Part shown: positions 6,609-14,142 of the stretch, one piece after another
Layout of the letters: the number at the start of each line of letters is the position of its first letter
Position numbering within the stretch: the first letter of the stretch is position 1
DNA from: Candidatus Krumholzibacteriia bacterium
GTDB taxonomy: Bacteria; Krumholzibacteriota; Krumholzibacteriia; LZORAL124-64-63
NCBI GenBank assembly: GCA_027056825.1
Contig: JALUJS010000129.1
Span: forward strand, 1 to 14,142
Direction: 5' to 3'
Length of the DNA stretch: 14,142 nt
Notes under the pieces: generated by a model
The model's database searches: none
What the model was told of the DNA's origin: nothing
The model's input: only the letters and a program-made list of their open reading frames with translations
Made by a program: the position numbers and the translations under genes

Positions 6609-8982
6609 TCCCGGCCACCGCCGCCAGCAGGGCCCCTCCCGTGTAGGGCTTGGCCAGGAAACCCACCGTCGGTTCGTTCCCCAATTCCATGGCGACCCTG
6701 CTTTCCCCGTACCCGGATGACAGCAGGACCTTGATGTCGGGCCGGAGTTCCTTCATGGCGCGGAAGACCTCGATGCCTCCCAGACCGGGCATGGTCAGAT
6801 CCAGCAGCACGCAATCGATATGGCCGGCTTCGCGGCGAAACCGCGCCAGGGCATCCTGTCCATCGACCGCGGTCAGGACCCGGTGGCCGGCCCGGGTCAG
6901 GGTCTTGCTCGCCAGATCCCGGATGGTTTTCTCGTCATCGACAACCAGGATGCAACCCGCGACGACGGCGGCCATCACTTCAGGTTCATGCGGGTGCGGC
7001 GCTTCCGGGACCCCAGCGGTGGGAAAGACCACGGTGAAGATCGTGCCCTCACCGGGGGTGGAAGTGACCCCGAGGGCTCCGTGGTGACTCTTGACGATGC
7101 CCTGGACCGCACTGAGCCCCAGACCCCTTCCGGTGAACTTGGTGGTGAAGAACGGGTCGTGGATCCGGGCCAGGGTGTCGGCGTCCATGCCGCAACCGTC
7201 GTCCGCGACGACGAGGCGCACGTGGGGGCCGGGTTTGGGATCGGTGGCGAACCCCTCGAGGTTCCCCATGGCGGAGGCGTCCATCTCCACCAGGTCGGTG
7301 GTGATCCGGATGCGTCCGGGCTTGTCCCCGATGGCCTCGCTGGCGTTGATGACCAGGTTCATGACAACCTGCTGGATCTGGCCGGGATCGGCCTGCACCG
7401 GAGGCAGGTCCGGGGCCAGATCCGTTTCGATGACGACTTTCTTGCTGATCGAAACCGTCAGCAGGTCCAGCATCCCGGCCACCAGGGAACTCAGATCCAG
7501 CGGACGGGTCTCGGTGGTGGCCTCACCCGCGTAAACCAGCATCTGCCGGCACAGGGCGGCGGCCTTTTGCGCGGCTTCCTCAATCACTTCCAGGTGCCGG
7601 GCGGTGTCGGGGGCCGCTTGGGCTTCCTCCCGCGCCAGGTCCGCGTGACCCAGAATAGCCGTCAGCAGGTTGTTGAAATCGTGGGCGATGCCTCCGGCCA
7701 GGACACCGAGGCTTTCCAGGCGCTGGACATGCTCCAGCCTGCGGGTCTCCCGTTCGGCTTTCTGCCGGCGCAGAACCTCCTCGGTCACGTCCTGAACCGT
7801 GCCCAGGGAGCGCAGGGGCCGTCCCAGGTGGTCCCGCTCGGTCTGGCAGCGTTCCTCGACATAACGGATGTGTTCGGTCCCGTCAGGATCGCGCAGCAAC
7901 AGGCGATGCCGGATGTTGTAAGGGGCGTCCTCCCGGATGTGGGCTGTGAAGGCCCGGTCGACCATTTCCCTGTCTCCGGGGTGGATGCTATCGAGGAAGG
8001 CCTCGTAGGAGGCGCCGAACAGGCTGCGATCGATCCCGAAGATCCGGAAGGTCTCCGCCGACCACCAGAGATCGTTGGTCTGTAGATCGAGTTCCCAGCT
8101 GCCGATCCGGGCCAGGTGCTGCGCGTCCTCCAAATTGCGCTGCAGGCGCTTGAGCTGGGAGATATCGATCATGGACAGGACGACCCGGCTCCAGTCCCCA
8201 TGGGAGGAGGGCAGCACGAAGGAGGACATGATGACGTCAATGGGCGTGCCGTCCATCCGGCTGACGGTGCAATCCCGCACCAGGCTTTCTTCGCCGGAAG
8301 CGAGCGCGACGATTCCTGCGACGAAGGTGGGATAGTCCTGCGGAAGGATGGTCTCTTGCAGGCCCTTGAGGGCGATGGCCTTGTCCGGAAGGTGGTGAAG
8401 ATCCAGGGCGGCCTGGTTGATATTCAGGATCCGGACACGGCGGACGCATTGCTCCACATCTTCAGGATGCTGCTCGAAATGGGTTCCCAGGTCCTTGATG
8501 CCGCGATCATGCAGCCGGTCGATGAAGGCCTTGACCCCGGAGAGATCTTCCTCCCACATGGGCACGGGCGACTTCTCGAACAGGGCGCGGTACCGCGCCT
8601 CTGTTGTTTCCAGCCGCCGCTCGGCCCGGACCAGGGGGGAAGGGTCCAGGCAGGAACCCAGCGTAACGACGGCGCCACGGTGATCCAGGAGTTGAAGGCG
8701 CAGGTCGATGGGGATGGCCCTGCCGCTCTTGCCGACGAGGTGGAAGGGTACGGAGTTTCCCATCATGTCCGGTTCCGCGGGGATCGGCAGGGGGGACCGG
8801 AAAAGGTCGGCCGTCGACAGGGAAAGGATTTCCTCCCGGGTGTACCCGCTCAGGGTGCAGAAATGATCGTTGACGAAGAGAATAGAGCCATCCGCCGAGG
8901 CGATGAATAAACCCTCACGGGATTGCCGGACAATGAGTTCCAGCAGCGACCGGTCCAGCTCCGCCATATTGCACCCCATCAT
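6589..8982 (-). CDS. Soluble hybrid histidine kinase, PAS-PAS-PAS-HisKA-HATPase-REC (797 aa)
   Basis: Signal-transducing kinase with no signal peptide or membrane segment, so probably cytoplasmic. Three PAS regions: about 10-110 (DGSILFVNDHFCTLSGYTREE), 125-270 (starting YRALFEKSPVPMWEED, with an insertion typical of one PAS subfamily) and 285-400 (WWSAETFRIFGI, with a C-terminal PAC-like part). The kinase core has the H-box GGIAHDFNN (phospho-acceptor His434), N-box NLVINA (Asn546), G1 DDGCGMD, F-box DPFFTTK and G2 GRGLGLS. A C-terminal receiver begins near 676 (ILVVDDE), with phospho-acceptor Asp728 in LLDLTMP and Lys778 in LAKPY. The start at 8982 follows GAGGGAGGGG by six bases; a TTG at 9057 would add 25 residues without a clear ribosome site. 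There is no DNA-binding output domain and no partner regulator in the window. The gene is convergent with fadR and divergent from mutA. Ligand and target are unknown; co-localisation hints at fatty acid or redox control but does not show it. Confidence 0.9.
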   Translation of the reverse strand: MMGCNMAELDRSLLELIVRQSREGLFIASADGSILFVNDHFCTLSGYTREEILSLSTADLFRSPLPIPAEPDMMGNSVPFHLVGKSGRAIPIDLRLQLLDHRGAVVTLGSCLDPSPLVRAERRLETTEARYRALFEKSPVPMWEEDLSGVKAFIDRLHDRGIKDLGTHFEQHPEDVEQCVRRVRILNINQAALDLHHLPDKAIALKGLQETILPQDYPTFVAGIVALASGEESLVRDCTVSRMDGTPIDVIMSSFVLPSSHGDWSRVVLSMIDISQLKRLQRNLEDAQHLARIGSWELDLQTNDLWWSAETFRIFGIDRSLFGASYEAFLDSIHPGDREMVDRAFTAHIREDAPYNIRHRLLLRDPDGTEHIRYVEERCQTERDHLGRPLRSLGTVQDVTEEVLRRQKAERETRRLEHVQRLESLGVLAGGIAHDFNNLLTAILGHADLAREEAQAAPDTARHLEVIEEAAQKAAALCRQMLVYAGEATTETRPLDLSSLVAGMLDLLTVSISKKVVIETDLAPDLPPVQADPGQIQQVVMNLVINASEAIGDKPGRIRITTDLVEMDASAMGNLEGFATDPKPGPHVRLVVADDGCGMDADTLARIHDPFFTTKFTGRGLGLSAVQGIVKSHHGALGVTSTPGEGTIFTVVFPTAGVPEAPHPHEPEVMAAVVAGCILVVDDEKTIRDLASKTLTRAGHRVLTAVDGQDALARFRREAGHIDCVLLDLTMPGLGGIEVFRAMKELRPDIKVLLSSGYGESRVAMELGNEPTVGFLAKPYTGGALLAAVAGIMQPVR

Positions 8983-9232
8983 GCTCAACCCCTCCCTCAC
9001 CTTTTGTACGCCAGTATCGTGCTGGAAATCAAGAGAAACCCCGGTCAACGCCACCAATAGTCATTTCGGGTCGGGTAATACCGACGGACAGGGAGGAATT
9101 TAATTACTGACAAAAAATTAACAAAAGCGTCCCGCTCCCTTGACTTCCCGCTGTCGCTCTGACGATTTTCTCCTGCGGAACAGGTATGTTAGCCTTCACT
9201 CCGACATTCACCGGGACGAAAGTGACGACCCC
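8983..9232. other. Divergent intergenic region between the hybrid kinase and mutA
   Basis: These 250 bases hold the kinase ribosome binding site (GAGGGAGGGG on the minus strand, 8998-8989), an AT-rich stretch at about 9097-9125, and a short inverted repeat GTCGG-N6-CCGAC at 9070-9085. For mutA I see only weak promoter candidates: a TATGTT at 9185-9190 without a good -35 partner, and TTGACT at 9140-9145 without a good -10. No copy of the TGAATG-NN-TATTCA box is present, and no small gene is supported. Confidence 0.5.
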
Positions 9233-11304
9233 ATGATCGCCGACAACAGCCAACGCCGCACCCCGTTGCTGCGGGATTTCCCGGCGCCGGGCCTCGCAGC
9301 CTGGCGGGCCGAGGTGGAGCGCCTGCTCAAGGGGGCTCCCTTCGAGAAGGCCATGCTGACGCGGACCCTCGAGGGCATCACCCTCCAGCCCATGCCCACC
9401 GCGGCCGACACGGCTGATCTGCCCTGGCTGGATACGGTGCCGGGGCAGGTTCCCTACGTGCGCGGCGGCCGTCCCCGGGGCTATCACCAGGCGCCCTGGC
9501 TGGTGGCCCAGGAGATCCCCCTGCCCGTTCCCGCGGAGTTCAACGCCGCCTTGCGCCGTGACCTGGAGCGGGGCCAGACCGCGGTGAACCTGGTCCTCGA
9601 CGAGGCGGGGCAGGCCGGGTGCGACCCCCTGGCCGGGCCCTGCGGCGCGGTGGGTGTCGGCGGAACCTCGGTTGCGGACCTGGAGGATCTCCAGGTCTGC
9701 CTGGAGGGCGTCGACCTGCGACGCACCCCGGTGATGATCGACGCGGGCGCGGCGGCCCTGCCACTGGCGGCCATGCTGGCGTCGATGTGGGAGAAGGCGG
9801 GGGTGGATGCCGGCGAGGCTGCCGGTTGCCTGGGTTGCGATCCGGTTTCCGGTCTGGCGCGCCTGGGCCGGTTGCCGGTGCCCATGGCGGTGCTCTACGA
9901 CCAGCTTGCGGTGTTGACCGGGTGGGCGCAGGACATGCCGGGGGTGCGCACCCTTCCCGTCCGCGAAACGGTGTGGCACGAGGGCGGCGCCGACCACGCC
10001 CTGTCCCTGGGGCTGACCCTGGCCGGGGCCCTGCATGCATTGCGGGAGATGGAGAACCGCGGCGCCACGCTCCGGGAGACCGTCCGCCGGATCCACTTCC
10101 ACCTGACGGTGGACACCGATTTCTTCATGTCCCTGGCCAAGCTGCGGGCCCTGCGCCTGCTGTGGAGCGGCGTCCAGCAGACCGCGGGTCTCGAACCTGC
10201 GCCCGCCTGGATCCACGCCCGCACCAGCCGGCGCATGATGTCCGCCAACGAGCCCTATCCCAACATGCTGCGGGTGACCACCGCCGCCATGGCGGCGGTG
10301 CTTGCGGGCGCCGACAGCCTGGACACCGCGCCCTTCGATGCGGCCGTGGGCCTGCCCGACGGGTTCGGCCGCCGCATCGCCCGCAACGTCCAGCTCATCC
10401 TGGCCCACGAATGCCGCCTGGACCATGTGGCCGACCCCGCCGGCGGGGCCTGGCATCCCGAAAGACTCACCGCCGATGTGGCGGCCCGCGCCTGGGAGCA
10501 CGTCCAGGCCGTGGAGAAGGCCGGCGGCATCGTGGCCGCCCTGCAAAGCGGCCTGGTGCAGGAACTGATCGCCGCCGCCGCCGAACGGCGCCGCCGGAAC
10601 CTGGCGGTGGGCAAACAGGTGATGGTGGGTGTGAACCGCTTCTGCGATCCGCAGGCCGAGCCGCCGGAGCCGCGGCGCATCGATCCTGTCCGGCTGGAGG
10701 CCGACCGCAAGGTGGAACTGGACGGGCGCGCTCCCTGGGGCAGCGGCCTGGGGGCCGGCTTCTCGGGGCTGATGAACGCCGTGGCCACCGGCGCGCGGAT
10801 CTCCGCCCTGGTCGACGGTCGGCCGGACGGCGTGGAGGTCCTCGCCATCCCGCCGCGCCGGGACGCCGCACCCTTCGAGGCCATCCGCGAACAGGTCCGC
10901 CAGGCGGGCGACGGTCCGGCGACGCGCGTGTGCTGCGTCTGCCTGGGCGATCCCGCCCGCTACATGCCCCGCCTGGATTTCGTGCGCGGTTTCTTCACCG
11001 CCGGCGGGTTCACCGTCCTGGCCGAGGGCTTTGTATCCAGCGCCGCCGAGGCCGCGGACATGGCGTCCCGGGCCCACGCCGGCATCCTGGTCATCGTGGG
11101 CGAGGATGCGACCTACGCCGATCTTGCGGCGCCGGCGGCCCGCCTGCTCAAGGATCTGGTTCCTGCGCCGCGGGTGATCCTGGCCGGACGGCCCGGCGAC
11201 CTGGAGCAGGAGCTGGCCAGGGCCGGGGTGGACGAGTTCCTCCAGGCCCGCAGCGACATGCTGGATGTCCTGGGACGACTGGCCGGCAACACGGAGGTGT
11301 CCTC

Positions 11305-11308
<4 letters not shown>
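9233..11308 (+). CDS. mutA: Methylmalonyl-CoA mutase small (beta) subunit MutA, 691 aa
   Basis: Non-catalytic partner of MutB in the heterodimeric adenosylcobalamin-dependent mutase that converts methylmalonyl-CoA to succinyl-CoA. The N-terminus (FPAPGLAAWRAEVERLLKGAPFEK) and the following barrel domain (to about residue 480) match small subunits, including FMSLAKLRALRLLW and PYPNMLRVTTAAMAAVLAGADSLDT. The C-terminal cobalamin-like domain (about 560-691) lacks the DxHxxG motif. At the equivalent place it reads LGDPARYMPRLDF, with Asp573 but Ala575 where the cobalt-ligating His would be, as expected for a beta subunit that binds no cofactor. ATG 9233 was chosen because the family sequence starts there. 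Its ribosome site is weak, and an upstream TTG at 9140 would add 31 unrelated residues. The stop overlaps the mutB start (ATGA), suggesting coupled translation in a fixed ratio. Confidence 0.92.
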
Positions 11309-13470
<2,162 letters not shown>

Positions 13471-13607
13471 ACAGGGCCCAAGCCTCATTTGGCATGGTAA
13501 ATGCATATGAAAGCCCGATTTCATCAGGTTGGGCCGGATGATTCTTCAAATGCTTCCGCAACAGGCCAGGCCGTCGTTTCTTGCTCTGTGAAGTAAAGGA
13601 GTTGACC

Positions 13608-14142
13608 ATGTGTGGCCGTCAGGATGTGGTGTGGAAGGTATTGGGATGGGGAATGATCCTGGGCGTGGCCCTTCTAGCGTCCGGATGCGGCGGAGGGGAT
13701 GACCCGGCGTCGCCACCGAACACGCAGGCCACCGGCACCATCGTCATCGATCCGGCGCCCGACAGTATCGACGCGCCCTGGACCCTGACCGCACCGGACG
13801 GGGGAACCCGCACCGGCGCCGGGGACATGACGCTGGCCAACATGGCGGTCGGCACCTACGCCATCACCTGGGAAGCGGTCACGGGCTGGAATACGCCCGA
13901 CGAGGGTGAGGCGACCCTGACCGAAGGCGGCACCATCACCCTGAGCTGCACCTACACCGAAGAGGCCGTCACCACCGGCAGCATCATCGTCAGTCCCATT
14001 CCCGACACCATCGACGCCCCCTGGACCCTCATGGGTCCCGGGGGAGTATCCCAGACCGGAACCGGCAAGCAGGGCCTGGTCGATATGCCCGCGGGCAGCT
14101 ACACGGTGACCTGGGGTTGGCTGGAAAACTGGATCACGCCTG
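13608..14142 (+). CDS. Lipoprotein with tandem 81-residue repeats, N-terminal part (cut by window edge)
   Basis: The first 178 codons of a gene that leaves the window. AAAGGAG (13595-13601) precedes the ATG by six bases. The N-terminus is a lipoprotein signal: basic and hydrophobic residues to ALLASGC, with lipidation expected at Cys27, then a Gly/Asp/Pro-rich linker (28-41). From residue 42 come repeats of 81 residues, each starting TG(T/S)I(V/I)V/I and containing the shared core IDAPWTL (54-60 and 135-141), then a Gly-rich turn and (Y)xxTW at about 84-88 and 165-169. Predicted fold: secreted all-beta modules, broadly PEGA-like. Similar repeats, as I recall, occur in envelope proteins of uncultured Gram-negative phyla, sometimes before a formylglycine-generating-enzyme-like domain; whether that follows here cannot be seen. 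No link to the neighbouring mutase is evident. Confidence 0.8.
   Translation, partial: MCGRQDVVWKVLGWGMILGVALLASGCGGGDDPASPPNTQATGTIVIDPAPDSIDAPWTLTAPDGGTRTGAGDMTLANMAVGTYAITWEAVTGWNTPDEGEATLTEGGTITLSCTYTEEAVTTGSIIVSPIPDTIDAPWTLMGPGGVSQTGTGKQGLVDMPAGSYTVTWGWLENWITP
13731..13973 (+). repeat. Coding repeat unit 1 (243 bp, 81 aa)
   Basis: First full copy of the lipoprotein repeat. The protein core DxIDAPWTL and the DNA stretch ATCGACGC-CCCTGGACC are conserved with the next copy, while the rest has diverged, which argues for old duplication rather than recent expansion. Confidence 0.75.
13974..14142 (+). repeat. Coding repeat unit 2 (truncated by window end)
   Basis: Second copy in the same frame, aligned to the first with a constant offset of 81 residues (TGSIIVSP against TGTIVIDP, IDAPWTL against IDAPWTL, WITP against WNTP). 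At least 56 residues are visible, and more copies may follow beyond the window. Confidence 0.75.

Noticed and set aside
9185..9190. TATGTT as a mutA -10 element
   Set aside because: No acceptable -35 hexamer lies 16-18 bases upstream. The nearby TTGACT is much too far away.
9206..9213. Possible FadR half-site (ACATTCAC) before mutA
   Set aside because: Only one half-site, with no TGAAT partner at the spacing seen in the two boxes near fadR. Too weak to call.
10922..10990. Loss of the B12 ligand His in mutA as an inactivating mutation
   Set aside because: Small subunits of this enzyme family normally lack the DxHxxG motif. MutB carries the intact site, so this is expected.
9104..11077. Minus-strand open frame of about 650 codons opposite mutA
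   Set aside because: No recognisable domain and strongly skewed composition. It exists because stop codons are rare in the antisense of GC-rich coding DNA.
9619..11304. Upstream in-frame extension of mutB through mutA
   Set aside because: The frame is open but its translation is Arg/Gly/Pro-rich noise. The real start at 11305 has GGAGG at the right distance and matches the family N-terminus.
13471..13607. Terminator after mutB
   Set aside because: Only 3-4 bp stems such as GCCC...GGGC around 13513-13534, with no T-run. Not distinguishable from chance.

Overview
This is a GC-rich bacterial segment dominated by fatty-acyl-CoA and propionyl-CoA catabolism. Codons end mostly in G or C, and GC falls sharply only in the intergenic regions. 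The organism cannot be named from the window. Two lipoprotein genes at the edges, one with a PEGA-type domain and one with tandem 81-residue repeats, together with PAS-rich hybrid kinase signalling, suggest a Gram-negative-type lineage, possibly of the FCB group or a related uncultured phylum such as Krumholzibacteriota. That placement is a weak inference.

Layout from left to right. (1) Positions 1-182, minus: start of a PEGA-type lipoprotein gene, cut by the window edge, with a near-consensus sigma70 promoter at 280-309. (2) Positions 371-5774, minus: a three-gene beta-oxidation operon transcribed fadN-fadA-fadE. Its order, domain layout and protein lengths (789, 394 and 595 residues) match the Bacillus subtilis fadNAE (yusLKJ) operon as I remember it. 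Two hairpins follow the fadE stop. (3) Positions 5775-6002: a divergent control region with promoters in both directions and two copies of a TGAATG-NN-TATTCA box, one on the fadN promoter and one over the fadR start. (4) Positions 6003-6608, plus: a TetR-family regulator closely resembling Bacillus FadR. (5) Positions 6589-8982, minus: a soluble PAS-PAS-PAS-histidine kinase-receiver hybrid that overlaps the 3' end of fadR by 20 bp in convergent orientation. (6) Positions 9233-13470, plus: mutA-mutB, the two subunits of adenosylcobalamin-dependent methylmalonyl-CoA mutase, joined by an ATGA overlap. (7) Positions 13608-14142, plus: start of a repeat-containing lipoprotein gene that runs off the window.

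How the genes fit together. FadE, FadN and FadA carry out the four steps of beta-oxidation: dehydrogenation, hydration and second oxidation by the bifunctional FadN, then thiolysis. Odd-chain acids yield propionyl-CoA. After carboxylation and epimerisation by enzymes not encoded here, MutAB converts methylmalonyl-CoA to succinyl-CoA. FadR probably represses the fad operon and itself until long-chain acyl-CoA accumulates, as known for the Bacillus protein. The signal and target of the hybrid kinase are unknown.

Nothing here is a wholly new system. The most interesting part is the compact 5775-6006 control region. It holds two matching FadR-like boxes about 15 helical turns apart and an extra inverted repeat, unrelated to the FadR box, on the fadN -35 element. 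No tRNA, rRNA, CRISPR array, insertion sequence or phage gene was seen, and no gene-free stretch exceeds about 250 bases.
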